Shown here piece after piece: positions 27,585-36,527 of a stretch of DNA of 64,000 nt. Both the position numbers and the translations under genes were made by a program. Under the pieces are notes generated by a model, which made no database searches, was not told the DNA's origin, and saw only the letters and a program-made list of their open reading frames with translations. The DNA lies in assembly GCF_000020725.1 (NCBI RefSeq), contig NC_011146.1, forward strand, positions 3,471,501 to 3,535,500, in the 5' to 3' direction. Origin of the DNA: Citrifermentans bemidjiense Bem. Its GTDB lineage: Bacteria > Desulfobacterota > Desulfuromonadia > Geobacterales > Geobacteraceae. Position 1 is the first letter of the stretch. Each line of letters opens with the position of its first letter.

Positions 27585-27633
27585 GATAATGAAAACTGTT
27601 ATCACTTATAAAGGGAATGTTTCTCTGTGTCAA
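27585..27633 (-). promoter_or_regulatory. Sigma70-type promoter with Fur box
   Basis: On the minus strand TTGACA (27633-27628), 17 bases and TATAAG (27610-27605) form a near-consensus promoter. Directly after it lies GATAATGAAAACTGTTATC (27603-27585), matching 15 of 19 positions of the Fur consensus. It drives the DUF3793-DUF2325 pair, so repression by Fe(II)-Fur is likely. Confidence 0.85.
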
Positions 27634-27663
27634 CATGTAATTGTGAGGGAGGGAGAAAAAAAT

Positions 27664-28062
27664 CTATCTGCCCCATGGCTCGCTGAGCTTGAGGGCCATG
27701 AATAGTGCCTGGTCGGCTGCCGCTATGTTCTCGGGGTCACCTATCACGGTTTCCACCCATTTGTTCATAGCGTGGATTTTGCGTACCTCTGGCAATGGAC
27801 CGGCAAGCAGTGCCTTTAGCTCGACGCTTTTGTCTACGAAATCGACTCCCAGATACCACAGAGCCAGAGCGTAGGAAGCTATCCCCTGCTCGGAAACCAG
27901 TCCCCTCGCCCCTGCCATTGCCATGGCAAGTGTCAGAAACTGGTGTCGCTCGGCCTGATCTATCAGCACGTAGTCCTGCAGGTCCCGTGTGAACGCGGCA
28001 TCCAATTTGGCCAAAAAAGCGGCACGCGCCAATTCTTCTATTTTTTCGGATCTGATGTCCAT
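27664..28062 (-). CDS. Unknown protein at the end of the T6SS operon
   Basis: A 132-aa, mostly helical protein with no signal peptide, membrane segment or recognised domain. Visible stretches are ALARAAFLAKL-like N-terminus, MAMAGARGLVSEQGIASYALALWYLG and KWVETVIGDPENIAAADQAL. GGAG lies seven bases before the ATG and it follows the DUF4123 gene after 20 bp, so it belongs to the same transcript. Position next to vgrG and an adaptor suggests a T6SS cargo-loading or effector-related role; this is inference only. Confidence 0.65.
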   Translation of the reverse strand: MDIRSEKIEELARAAFLAKLDAAFTRDLQDYVLIDQAERHQFLTLAMAMAGARGLVSEQGIASYALALWYLGVDFVDKSVELKALLAGPLPEVRKIHAMNKWVETVIGDPENIAAADQALFMALKLSEPWGR

Positions 28063-28082
28063 ATCGTCTTCTCCTGTTCGGG

Positions 28083-28616
28083 CTATCCGAAGGATAAAGA
28101 GTCCTGTCGCAGCTCGTTATCGACCAGGTGCATCCTGGTCAGCCGGGTCGGCTCGTCATCCTCGACGAGGTACTGCTGCACCGGACCGAAGTATTGGTGC
28201 AATTCAGGAGGGCTGCACCCAAGCAAGTAGAGTTGCAGCACCTTCGGGTCGTAAAATCGAAAGTAAAGCGCCCTGCCTGTCGTCTGATCCGCCACCTTCG
28301 CCAGGCGCCTGAAGTGGCTGCGCAGTTCACTGAACCGGCTGGCGGTTTTCCCGTAGATCCCCCATCCCCTCCCCCACCCGTAGCGCAAAAGCCAGTCGGT
28401 AAACGCGGCATCGGGCTCCAATAACGCAAGATAGGGAGCTACCTCCGCCATATCAGGGTCCAATTCACCGGGGTATAGGCAGACGTGCCGAGGACTGAAG
28501 GTTGACAGATACTGCGTCAGGCCAGAAACCGTCGCCCCATCCAGGATGGCAAAGACGGTGGCGGGCTCGCCGGAGAAGAGCTCTGTTTTCAAGGCATTCA
28601 GCGTGATGTTTTTCAT
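28083..28616 (-). CDS. DUF4123 T6SS effector adaptor (Tap/Tec-type)
   Basis: A 177-aa cytoplasmic adaptor. It has the family pattern VFAILDGAT, VCLYPGELDPD, VAPYLALL, LRSHFRRLAKV, LYFRFYDPKVLQLYL and FGPVQQYLVED. DUF4123 proteins hold effectors and hand them to VgrG. GGAGATC precedes the ATG; an in-frame extension of 16 residues is unrelated. It lies 35 bp after vgrG. Its client is probably the lipase or a PAAR/Rhs protein encoded elsewhere. Confidence 0.88.
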   Translation of the reverse strand: MKNITLNALKTELFSGEPATVFAILDGATVSGLTQYLSTFSPRHVCLYPGELDPDMAEVAPYLALLEPDAAFTDWLLRYGWGRGWGIYGKTASRFSELRSHFRRLAKVADQTTGRALYFRFYDPKVLQLYLLGCSPPELHQYFGPVQQYLVEDDEPTRLTRMHLVDNELRQDSLSFG

Positions 28617-28651
28617 GATCTCCAGTCTCACGGACCGGCAGCTTCCGGTTC

Positions 28652-30703
28652 TCAGACATTGCAAAACATCTTGTGGTCTCCTGCTGCCGATCTAAGTGAT
28701 GCCGCCTGGGCGCCTACTTCTGGCGGTTTGCCGCGCATGGTCCCTTCAGCTTTTGCGGCAACGGATCTGTCCGCCTCTTTCGGCGGCCGCGGCAGGTCGG
28801 GACTTGCTCCGGAACCGAACCCGGCTGTCCCCCCCTGGTTGATGAGGACTGAGGGCCCGACTATGCTCACACCGGCCGGGCCGATGTCGATGAAACTGCC
28901 GCCGACCTTGAGAGAGATCCTGGTCCCTGACTCAACGATAAGTCTCGTCCCGGCTTTGAGATGGATCTCCTCTCCTGCGGCCAGCGCATGTTTTCCGCCG
29001 ATCTTTTGCTGCAGGTCTGCGCCGACGGTGATTGATACTGTTCCCGTCACTTTCTCGTTGCGGTCTCCTGCCACAGTGAAATGCTGGTCTCCTGAAACCT
29101 GCCGGTACTGGTCCCTCACTACGATCAGATGACGATCCTCCCCCACCCATTCCAGGGAGTCACCTTTTACCCGGTTGTCCTGCTGCTTTTCCGCGTGAAT
29201 GAAGAGCTGCTCCTCACCTTTTTTGTCCTCGAACCGGATTTCGTTGAAGCCCTCACCCTTGGGGGAGGAGTGCGATTTGGTGCAGCTTTTTGTTTTGTGC
29301 GCAGGCAGGGAGTACGGCGGCAGGTTCACCCCGTTGTAGAGCTGCCCGACTATGATGGGGCGGTCGGGATCCCCTTCCAGAAAATCCACCACAACCTCTT
29401 GACCTACGCGAGGTACCTGGAGCGCTCCCCAACCGTTCCCTGTCCAGGTCTGGCTCACCCTGATCCAGCAGGAACTTTTGTCGTCGCTTTTCCCAGCTCG
29501 GTCCCAGTGGAACTGCACCTTGACTCTGCCGTATTCGTCGGTGTAGATCTCTTCTCCTGGCGGCCCGACAACGATTGCGGTCTGGGTGCCATGGATGACA
29601 GGCTTGGGTGAATGGCGACGCGGGCGGTAGGGGACATTGTAAGGCAGGCAATTGAAGCTGTTCTCGTAGGAAGCCCCGCCGGCATCTCCGTACCCTTCGG
29701 TTGCCTGATGTTGCAACGACACCAGTAGGTAATCTTGTGCGTTCAGATCTTTGCGAGGATGCTCTTTGAGGGTGAACCGGAAACCGGAGGTAAAACTGCG
29801 GCAGTCACTAGTACCGGCGATCTCTATAGAATGCGCTTCATCTTCTTCCATACGCACTTTCGCCAATGAATCGCCGGCCGCTTTGTTGTCATAGCCTCCC
29901 GGCTGTTCATAGATCTCGCGATTCCCGACCTGTCGTTTGTCCGTCCCCTTCACTTCGACAGCGAGACCTGCTTTCGGTACTTTGAAGTTGAAGTCGTTGA
30001 TGATGTACTTGGAGGCGCCGAGTTGCCTGGTGATTTCAAACGAGGTGATCACATCCTTATCCCTGACGGCACTGGCGCTTAGTTGGCAGGACGCGGTATT
30101 TTGCCCGGGGCATGGCTTATGTGCTCCGGGAGTGTCGGCAAGTACCAGCGTGTGCTTGCCGGCCTCGTGCACGAAGAAGTAAAAGATGCCTTCCTCCTCA
30201 AGCAGGCGCGAGACGAAATTGTAGTCGGTTTCACGGTATTGGACGCAGAATTCACGGGGGGTGTAACTGGAACGAAGCTCAAGGCGGAAGTTGCTGAAAC
30301 CGTGGCCTTTGAATACTTCCTGCACGATCTCAACCGCCGACTGGTTTTGAAAAATCCTGCAGTCGGACCTTTTGGTCAGCACCCATAACCAAGGGACTAT
30401 GGTGGCGCGGTAGTAGCTGAACCTCGCGTCGGTCCCCTCTCCTCCTCCGCCTCTGCCTTGCGAGAAGCTGGAGATGATTCCGTTGAGGTAACGCTTGCCG
30501 CCGTCTGCCAATTGGATGGTAACGGTCACGCCTTTGCCGATGATCCCATCGAAAGAAACTCCATGGTTTTCAGAGACCATCGAGAGCTCGAAGTTGAACA
30601 TCTTCGAGATGCTTTCTGCTCCGCTAAATGCCGTCAGTAACAACACGTCAGGGCCCAGCGGAGTCACTATAGAGATAAGTTTATTTTCCTGCGTGTAGGC
30701 CAT
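28652..30703 (-). CDS. vgrG: T6SS spike protein VgrG (TssI)
   Basis: A 683-aa trimeric spike. The gp27-like part (1-370) has SRLLEEEGIFYFFVHE and the gp5 OB part (about 380-480) has DEYGRVKVQFHWDRAG, SCWIRVSQTWTG and VGQEVVVDFLEGDPDRPIIVG. A beta-helix needle follows (about 510-640, DRNEKVTGTVSITVG, LIVESGTRISLKVGG). The last 50 residues are Ala/Pro-rich with no enzymatic domain. It is the only vgrG in view, and no PAAR cap is fused or adjacent. Confidence 0.97.
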   Translation of the reverse strand: MAYTQENKLISIVTPLGPDVLLLTAFSGAESISKMFNFELSMVSENHGVSFDGIIGKGVTVTIQLADGGKRYLNGIISSFSQGRGGGGEGTDARFSYYRATIVPWLWVLTKRSDCRIFQNQSAVEIVQEVFKGHGFSNFRLELRSSYTPREFCVQYRETDYNFVSRLLEEEGIFYFFVHEAGKHTLVLADTPGAHKPCPGQNTASCQLSASAVRDKDVITSFEITRQLGASKYIINDFNFKVPKAGLAVEVKGTDKRQVGNREIYEQPGGYDNKAAGDSLAKVRMEEDEAHSIEIAGTSDCRSFTSGFRFTLKEHPRKDLNAQDYLLVSLQHQATEGYGDAGGASYENSFNCLPYNVPYRPRRHSPKPVIHGTQTAIVVGPPGEEIYTDEYGRVKVQFHWDRAGKSDDKSSCWIRVSQTWTGNGWGALQVPRVGQEVVVDFLEGDPDRPIIVGQLYNGVNLPPYSLPAHKTKSCTKSHSSPKGEGFNEIRFEDKKGEEQLFIHAEKQQDNRVKGDSLEWVGEDRHLIVVRDQYRQVSGDQHFTVAGDRNEKVTGTVSITVGADLQQKIGGKHALAAGEEIHLKAGTRLIVESGTRISLKVGGSFIDIGPAGVSIVGPSVLINQGGTAGFGSGASPDLPRPPKEADRSVAAKAEGTMRGKPPEVGAQAASLRSAAGDHKMFCNV

Positions 30704-30749
30704 GGAGGTCCCTGTTTGCGCGGAAATGTAGGTCTGAACGCTGCGAGAG

Positions 30750-31580
30750 TTAGTGCTGATACAATCTTGGATCTTCTTTTATTCCCCGCTTTGCCCTTAC
30801 TTCTGCAGGTGTAAGTGGAGGGAAAACAGCGCCTCGCTCTTGCATCATTTCCTTTAAACGAAGCACCTTGTTATAGGTGGGGCTGCCGACCTTGTACTTA
30901 TTCAGGTGAAACTGAATCAAATAAGCCGGGGTCATGCCGTTATAAGCCTCTACTTGTACGGAGGCACCGCGCGACACAAGCCACTGAGCCATGTCGTAGT
31001 CCTGACAATCCATTGCCCGCATCAATACCGTATACTCGGCATCGTCAGGAAAATCGATTGGTACACCACGTTTTAGGAGAACATCCAGACAGGGAAGACA
31101 AGGCTGGATGACCGAGTCGAACATCAATTTTTTTATACTTATCCTTGACAATGTACTGATTGGACAAAGATCAAGAAGAAAGTTCAACATGTCCATATCC
31201 TCAAGTGTGCTCACGAACTGAAATGCTGCCCCATTACCAAGTGCGACCATTTCAGGATCAGCCCCCACATCTATTAAAATCCCAACGGCGCCAGGGTTCT
31301 TCGCTGCAATAGCATAGTGCAACAGGCGTAGGCGCTTGTAATCATTGTCTACTGGCCCCTCATCGTTCGGATTGGCTCCCTTCCCGACACAGTCTTTAGT
31401 CTTTGCAGTATCGCCTTTCAAAGCCGCACCCAACAGCTCCAGTGTTTTTGGATCGTTGAAATAGTACTGCGGCGAATTCAACCTGAAGGAAGGCCCTGCA
31501 TTTGCATAGGTTGTCATCATAAAAAAAACTCCTATTAGTTTAAAACAGCTCCATGAGCCACTAAAGAAAGAAGTCAACAT
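30750..31580 (-). CDS. Exported ankyrin-repeat protein, probable T6SS immunity protein
   Basis: A 276-aa protein with a signal peptide (LIGVFFMMTTYANA, cleavage likely before GPS) followed by about four ankyrin-like units such as LLHYAIAAKNPGAVGILIDVG, VLMRAMDCQDYDMAQWLVSRG and MTPAYLIQFHL. A TAGGAG site eight bases upstream selects the ATG at 31580 over a GTG three codons earlier. It starts two bases before the lipase stop's lower end, directly downstream of the effector. A periplasmic ankyrin partner next to a lipase effector is the classic immunity layout. The pair is AT-richer than the tss genes. Confidence 0.8.
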   Translation of the reverse strand: MLTSFFSGSWSCFKLIGVFFMMTTYANAGPSFRLNSPQYYFNDPKTLELLGAALKGDTAKTKDCVGKGANPNDEGPVDNDYKRLRLLHYAIAAKNPGAVGILIDVGADPEMVALGNGAAFQFVSTLEDMDMLNFLLDLCPISTLSRISIKKLMFDSVIQPCLPCLDVLLKRGVPIDFPDDAEYTVLMRAMDCQDYDMAQWLVSRGASVQVEAYNGMTPAYLIQFHLNKYKVGSPTYNKVLRLKEMMQERGAVFPPLTPAEVRAKRGIKEDPRLYQH

Positions 31581-31581
31581 T

Positions 31582-32688
31582 TTATCCACTCCTATTCTCC
31601 TTGCAGCTTCTCATAGTTGCTTCGTCGGAGGTCTTACTCTTCTCTGTCGCTGCTATTACTTCGTCCATTCCATGCAAGTAGGTGTCATAGCTTTCTTCGC
31701 TCGGTATGTATCCGGTCTTCTTAAGATTGCGAAAAGAAGCTTGGTCATGAGAGGGCGTAACATCGTGCTTGGTGCCTGCGGCATCATTGGCAATGAGTGA
31801 TAAACCTTTAGAACCCAAAAACTCCTCTTGCGTTTTGGTCAGCACCTCACCTTTCAATCGAATGGCTGTTATTTTTTCTGCCTCGGCCGCCACATGTTCG
31901 GTATCTTGGGAGTAACGTGCAACCGTAGCAGGATGAAGACCGGCTGCATTGTAAGTAGATGCTGTAAGCCCACTCCCACCTTGGACGGCACTAGCTAAAC
32001 CACCACCTAATGAATGTCCGACGATATGTACGCTAGCTTTTACGGCGGCCAGCATATTTCCCATTTGCACTGCATTCCTGTAGTAAGGTGCCTCCTTGTT
32101 AGCATCCTGATTGAAGTTGTTTTCCCAATCCTCCTCTTCCGGCGTCGAACCTCTTAAGGAGAGCACTGCGCTAGGTTTCGGGTCCTTACCCCAAACAGTT
32201 GGGTCTTTGATATATATGGCAGCTCTAAAATTGCTTTTAGTCGGTGTGAGCATCTCCTGGTCAAGTCCAATCTTCTTCAATTCTTCCTGTGTTGGCTTCA
32301 AAAACCCCGGGGGCGGGTTATCGCGCAGTTCGGGGGGCGCTTTTGGATCGTTGGCCAAGTAGACGTGCTTCGCACACCGCATGTTCTCCACCTCGTCCAT
32401 ATCCTTGCGCAGCCGGACCGCTTCCGTTGCATGCTTCGGGCAGGCGACTAATTCTCTGCTTACCAGGTCAAGTCTCTCCTTGCGCCGCGCCGCTTTCGTG
32501 TTTCTTATGCACTCCTGCGTGGTGGAAACAGGCATCGATGATAGATCTCCGAGGATCGATTCCCGCGCCACCATGTATTCGTGCTGACGCATGGCGTCCG
32601 TCTTGCCCGCCGCGGCACGCTTCAATTCCTGAGACTTCATCCTCGCAAGGCGTGGTGCCAGAACAGCCTTAATCGGATCTGCAAGCAT
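31582..32688 (-). CDS. Class-3 lipase-type T6SS effector (phospholipase-like)
   Basis: A 368-aa alpha/beta hydrolase. Residues 1-130 are helical and charged; then come SVLSLRGSTPEEEDWENNF (class-3 lipase oxyanion-type strand) and the nucleophile elbow IVGHSLGGGLAS with Ser226. The acid and base are probably in the region DAAGTKHDVTPSHDQ (about 310-330). No signal peptide is present, as expected for a T6SS cargo. GAGG lies five bases before the ATG. It lies between tssG and its probable immunity gene, with vgrG and DUF4123 adaptor downstream. Attack on periplasmic membrane lipids is inferred. Confidence 0.82.
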   Translation of the reverse strand: MLADPIKAVLAPRLARMKSQELKRAAAGKTDAMRQHEYMVARESILGDLSSMPVSTTQECIRNTKAARRKERLDLVSRELVACPKHATEAVRLRKDMDEVENMRCAKHVYLANDPKAPPELRDNPPPGFLKPTQEELKKIGLDQEMLTPTKSNFRAAIYIKDPTVWGKDPKPSAVLSLRGSTPEEEDWENNFNQDANKEAPYYRNAVQMGNMLAAVKASVHIVGHSLGGGLASAVQGGSGLTASTYNAAGLHPATVARYSQDTEHVAAEAEKITAIRLKGEVLTKTQEEFLGSKGLSLIANDAAGTKHDVTPSHDQASFRNLKKTGYIPSEESYDTYLHGMDEVIAATEKSKTSDEATMRSCKENRSG

Positions 32689-32709
32689 GACCGCTCCTCT
32701 TACACAATT

Positions 32710-33741
32710 TCAGTGGCTGGTTGCATAGACTTCCCGCAGTGTCACGTAAGGATCGTCAGACAGCGTCGTCCCCGGCGCCTTCATCCACATGGACCAGCCA
32801 AGCCTTGGCGCATCCGGTCCTGCTTCTCCCAGCATCAACGTTGGGACTTCTTCCTTCTTTAAAACCAGCCGCACCTCGAACTCGTACTCCACGCCTACCA
32901 GATACCTGACAAACGCGACTAACGAGGTTAGCCTTCCCCCCCCGGGGAGCATGTCGTTGAACTCTCGAAGCGACATGGGACCGAGACAGAGGCGGAAGGT
33001 TGTCTGGCTCTCCCATACTTCGCCGCCGCAGCTCGCATTTTTACCAAGCTCGCAATTGCCTTCTCCAATGATCGTCCTGTCCTCCGGCTCCAAAGTGATC
33101 AGCCTGGGGACGAACTGCTCCACTTCCGCCGCCAGGCCTAGCTGGTACTGCACCACCGCAGCTACCATTCCAGCGGTGGGGATGTTTCGGGAGATCTGTC
33201 CACAGAAAAAAAGCGGTACCCCCCCAGGAGAGCAGACCCCGGCTAGTCCCGGTGTTCCCAGCCCGATGATGTTGAGGAGATAGTTGGAAAAGCGGTCCGA
33301 ATGGTCACTCTTCTTGCCAGGCATGACACGACTTCGCTTCCAGACAAGGTAAAACAGCGAGATGAGCCGGTGATGGAAGAGATCGTAAAAGGCTATCATC
33401 GCCGGGTCCTTCGCCCGACCCCGCTCCAGCGCCAGTTCGTGGTACCAGTTAGGAAGCGTTCCCGACGGCCCGACCACTCCCATAAACGCCACTTCCATCT
33501 GCGGGGGAGCTCCGTCCCTTCCCTCCTCCAGGTTCGCTATGTCGCTGGCGGGAAACGAAAAGCCGGTGCGGGCGCGGAAGCGGACCGGCTCCTCTTTCGG
33601 ACTCAAGGCCTGCCCGAGATCGCGCCCCTCCAACCGGCTTCGTTCCAGATAATTCACCGCCTGGAAAAAGGAGTAGCGGTGAAACTCCAGCAACAGGCGC
33701 TTTCTTATTTTTGGACACTCTTCGGTCCCGGCTGAATGCAT
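32710..33741 (-). CDS. tssG: T6SS baseplate protein TssG
   Basis: A 343-aa baseplate wedge component that pairs with TssF. It has LEFHRYSFFQAVNYLERS, VRFRARTGFSFPASDI, MGVVGPSGTLPNWYHEL, KDPAMIAFYDLFHHRLISLFYLVW and LITLEPEDR, the family pattern. AGGAGGTG ahead of the ATG at 33741 fixes the start. It is 14 bp after tssF. Confidence 0.95.
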   Translation of the reverse strand: MHSAGTEECPKIRKRLLLEFHRYSFFQAVNYLERSRLEGRDLGQALSPKEEPVRFRARTGFSFPASDIANLEEGRDGAPPQMEVAFMGVVGPSGTLPNWYHELALERGRAKDPAMIAFYDLFHHRLISLFYLVWKRSRVMPGKKSDHSDRFSNYLLNIIGLGTPGLAGVCSPGGVPLFFCGQISRNIPTAGMVAAVVQYQLGLAAEVEQFVPRLITLEPEDRTIIGEGNCELGKNASCGGEVWESQTTFRLCLGPMSLREFNDMLPGGGRLTSLVAFVRYLVGVEYEFEVRLVLKKEEVPTLMLGEAGPDAPRLGWSMWMKAPGTTLSDDPYVTLREVYATSH

Positions 33742-33755
33742 CACCTCACCTCCTG

Positions 33756-35528
33756 TCACAGCAGCACCCGGTCCCCGTTCCTGGGCGGCCATTTCTTCAT
33801 GACCTCCTTACGTTGGCGACTTTTGGCGACGAGTTGCACGAAGGAATTCAGCGAAACGTACTCTCCCAGGAACCTCTCCAGGACTGAGGCGAAAAGGTAG
33901 ACCCCATTCCCGACAAACTGCCGCTCGTCGAACTCGATGGTGACTTCGACGCCACGACAAAAAAGAGCGCCGATCCTCCTGGTGACGTGCCTGGATGTGA
34001 CCGACACGATTCCATTTATCTGCTGTCGTGTCGCGGGTGAATCCTCGAAGTCGTACAGCCTCAGCATGTCCTTGAGCGCTGCCCCCTCAGATTCCAGAAG
34101 CGAAAGATGGTTGAGGGAAAGATGCGAGATGAGCCGCCATTGCGAAGCCCCGGACAAGGCGGGACGACGCACAGCCGTCGGCCTGACCACGGCATTGATC
34201 GCTTCGACCGGCGCAGCAGCCTCGATATCGAAATCGCCAGCCGGATCCCCCCACGGAAGCGTGCCGGGAAGATCCCGGTTGCTGCAGGTCAGCCGCAGGG
34301 TCACGGTTTCATCTGGCGGATCGGCGGGATCTGAGGCGAGATCGCAAAAAGAAAGAAACACCTCGGTGCCGCTATCCCCAGCTATTCCTGAAGCCTTGCG
34401 CTGCATTAGCCACCAAACCCCTTCGATGTTGTCGCTGCTTCCGCAGTCGAGACGGGTAATTTCATAGAGCGGGCGGTAGACCCTGGTGACCGGGGTGGGC
34501 GTATCCGATATGCCGCTTACTCGGTCGATGCTGAAGATCTCCATCGCTTCGGGGGACCGTAAATCGGGGACTACCCGGTACTCTGCCTGACGGTGCTCGA
34601 TCCTGATCGGCTCGGCGATTTTGCTGAAGAGGTTTACGGCGGGGGTGGCATTTAGACAGAAGGTATCGGCGCTGACAGGAAAGGAAGGTTCGGCTGCGTG
34701 TTCGAGATGTATGATCAGATCCAGGGCATCTCCGAAATCACCGAGGGGCGCAGAGGAGAGTCCCGCCACTTCCAGGAAGAGGTACTTTTCCGGGAAGGCG
34801 AAGTATTCCAACAGCAGGCGGTACCCCTTGAACGACTGCCTTGGGAAGGGGAGCAGCATTTCCTGTTCATCAAATCCCATCGGGCGGATGCAGTTCTTCG
34901 TCATCGCTACCGGGGGAATCTTTTTCCCAACCGCCACGCATTCGATGCGGGAGACGTTATTGAGCAACTGCTCGTAGAGCTGAAAGGTGTGCTGGCGCTG
35001 CCCATTGAGGTAGAAACGGACGCTGTCGGAGGGTAAGCGCGCGAAGGTTACCTTGTTGTGCAGCTTCAGCCTTATGGTGATGACCTGATCCGCTAGCTCA
35101 GCATGCACCACTTCCATAGGCCAGAGCGTCACGGGGTAGGCGGTGGCGAACCGGCAGCGAACGCCGTCGAGCGCCCGGGAAAACATGGTCGTCCCTTTCG
35201 GGATCAGGTAGCCGGTGTCAGGAACGTTCTTCATCAGGGGAGAGAATCTGACCACCGACAGAGAAGGTATGGGGTTTGTGCAGTGCGGGTAAAGAACGTT
35301 CAGAAGGGACTGCGTGATCTGTGGGAAATCGTCGTCGAGCTTTTTGTGCATCCTCGCGCAGATAAGGGCAAAGGCTTCGATGAGCCTCTCGACATGCGGA
35401 TCCTCGCACCTGTCCGGCTCAAGCAGAAGCCTTCCCGCAATCCTTGGATATTTCCTGGCGAACTCGCTCCCCATCTCGCGAATGAAGCTGAGTTCCTTTT
35501 CGTAATAGTCTAGAAAGTCATCACCCAT
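33756..35528 (-). CDS. tssF: T6SS baseplate protein TssF
   Basis: A 590-aa baseplate protein. Its N-terminus DFLDYYEKELSFIREMGSEFA, the HVERLIEAFALICARMHKKLDDDFP helix and SLLNVLYPHCTNPIPSLSVV are family hallmarks; C-terminal GVEVTIEFDERQFVGNGVYLFASVLERFL also matches. Upstream Shine-Dalgarno is weak (GAGAAT). It follows tssE after seven bases. Confidence 0.96.
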   Translation of the reverse strand: MGDDFLDYYEKELSFIREMGSEFARKYPRIAGRLLLEPDRCEDPHVERLIEAFALICARMHKKLDDDFPQITQSLLNVLYPHCTNPIPSLSVVRFSPLMKNVPDTGYLIPKGTTMFSRALDGVRCRFATAYPVTLWPMEVVHAELADQVITIRLKLHNKVTFARLPSDSVRFYLNGQRQHTFQLYEQLLNNVSRIECVAVGKKIPPVAMTKNCIRPMGFDEQEMLLPFPRQSFKGYRLLLEYFAFPEKYLFLEVAGLSSAPLGDFGDALDLIIHLEHAAEPSFPVSADTFCLNATPAVNLFSKIAEPIRIEHRQAEYRVVPDLRSPEAMEIFSIDRVSGISDTPTPVTRVYRPLYEITRLDCGSSDNIEGVWWLMQRKASGIAGDSGTEVFLSFCDLASDPADPPDETVTLRLTCSNRDLPGTLPWGDPAGDFDIEAAAPVEAINAVVRPTAVRRPALSGASQWRLISHLSLNHLSLLESEGAALKDMLRLYDFEDSPATRQQINGIVSVTSRHVTRRIGALFCRGVEVTIEFDERQFVGNGVYLFASVLERFLGEYVSLNSFVQLVAKSRQRKEVMKKWPPRNGDRVLL

Positions 35529-35535
35529 TTAATTC

Positions 35536-36021
35536 TCACTTGAAGACGGAGTAGGCGCCGCTGTTGCTGTCGAAGCTAGTAGCAAAGCTAACCGGAGCCG
35601 GCTGCGGCTCGACCATCAAGACCCCCTCGATCCTGAACTGCAGGGTCCGGTCCGATTCTGGGAGGACATCGAGCCGAACCACTGCCTCTTTAAGACGAGG
35701 TTCGAACGACAGCAGCAACCTCTGTATCTCCAGCCGGATCTGCTCTCTGGCCAAGGCCGTGCGTGGGTTGTGCGTGCTGAAATCCCTTGTGCCGTAGCTG
35801 AGAACGGACTTCTGCGACTCTTGCCTGCAGTCCGGCGCGAGCGGGACACTTCTCCTCGTGTTGAGAAGGTTTTCCAGGTCGCGAAGCAGGGAGTCCAGGA
35901 TGTCACCCAAGACTCCCGCCCCGGCCTGGACAGGCCCACTGCGTGCCGGAGCAGCAATGAGCCTGTCCAGCAACGATCTTTTCAGGTAGGGGGTATTTCC
36001 CCTGCGAGCTGTCACCTTCAA
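35536..36021 (-). CDS. tssE: T6SS baseplate protein TssE (gp25-like)
   Basis: A 161-aa sheath-initiating protein. The basic N-terminus, LLDRLIAAP, DLENLLNTRRS, SVLSYGTRDFS and IRLEIQRLLLSFEPRLKEAVV match the gp25 family (EPR motif kept). The start is a TTG overlapping the hcp stop (TTGA); a GTG two codons later is also possible, with AAGG seven bases upstream. Confidence 0.92.
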   Translation of the reverse strand: MKVTARRGNTPYLKRSLLDRLIAAPARSGPVQAGAGVLGDILDSLLRDLENLLNTRRSVPLAPDCRQESQKSVLSYGTRDFSTHNPRTALAREQIRLEIQRLLLSFEPRLKEAVVRLDVLPESDRTLQFRIEGVLMVEPQPAPVSFATSFDSNSGAYSVFK

Positions 36022-36515
36022 ACCTTCTTGTTGCTTTCGAGGTTCCAGCCGGCGGCAATCTGGCCGCCGCTCGAACCGTCGGCGCGGTTTTGATGGGTGT
36101 AGGCCAGCTCAATCTTGCCGTAGTTGAAGGAGATCTCTTCAAGAGGGAGGGTTTCGTCGGCGTGCGAGGTGCCGCCGGGGCGGTTCATGCTGATGATGAC
36201 GTTGCTGAGCTTGTACTCCATGTACTTCAGCTTGTCTCCGCCTGCCCGGCACAGTTCCAGCGTGATGGTGGGGATGTGCCGGCCGGTGGCGCAGGCTTCG
36301 AAAAGCTTCGGAGACGCCTTGTCCAGCGCCTTCACGATGTTGAAGTCCGAGAAGGTCGCCCTTTCGGAGGAAGCGCCGCCGGAGGTGCTCGCCGAACCGG
36401 AGGGGCGTTGCATCACCGAGAAATTGTAAGAAAGGATCTCGATCCATTCCTTGTGCTTGTCGTCCGTACTCTCCCCCGGTATCCCTTCTATTTTCAGGAA
36501 CGCGTCAAATGCCAT
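36018..36515 (-). CDS. hcp: T6SS tube protein Hcp (TssD)
   Basis: A 165-aa ring-forming protein that stacks into the inner tube. It has FDAFLKIEGIPGESTDDKH, EWIEILSYNFSV, GRHIPTITLELCRAGGD, YKLSNVIISM and ISFNYGKIELAYTHQ, all Hcp features. It is between tssC and tssE and overlaps the latter by four bases. Confidence 0.97.
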   Translation of the reverse strand: MAFDAFLKIEGIPGESTDDKHKEWIEILSYNFSVMQRPSGSASTSGGASSERATFSDFNIVKALDKASPKLFEACATGRHIPTITLELCRAGGDKLKYMEYKLSNVIISMNRPGGTSHADETLPLEEISFNYGKIELAYTHQNRADGSSGGQIAAGWNLESNKKV

Positions 36516-36527
36516 GGCTTATCCTCC

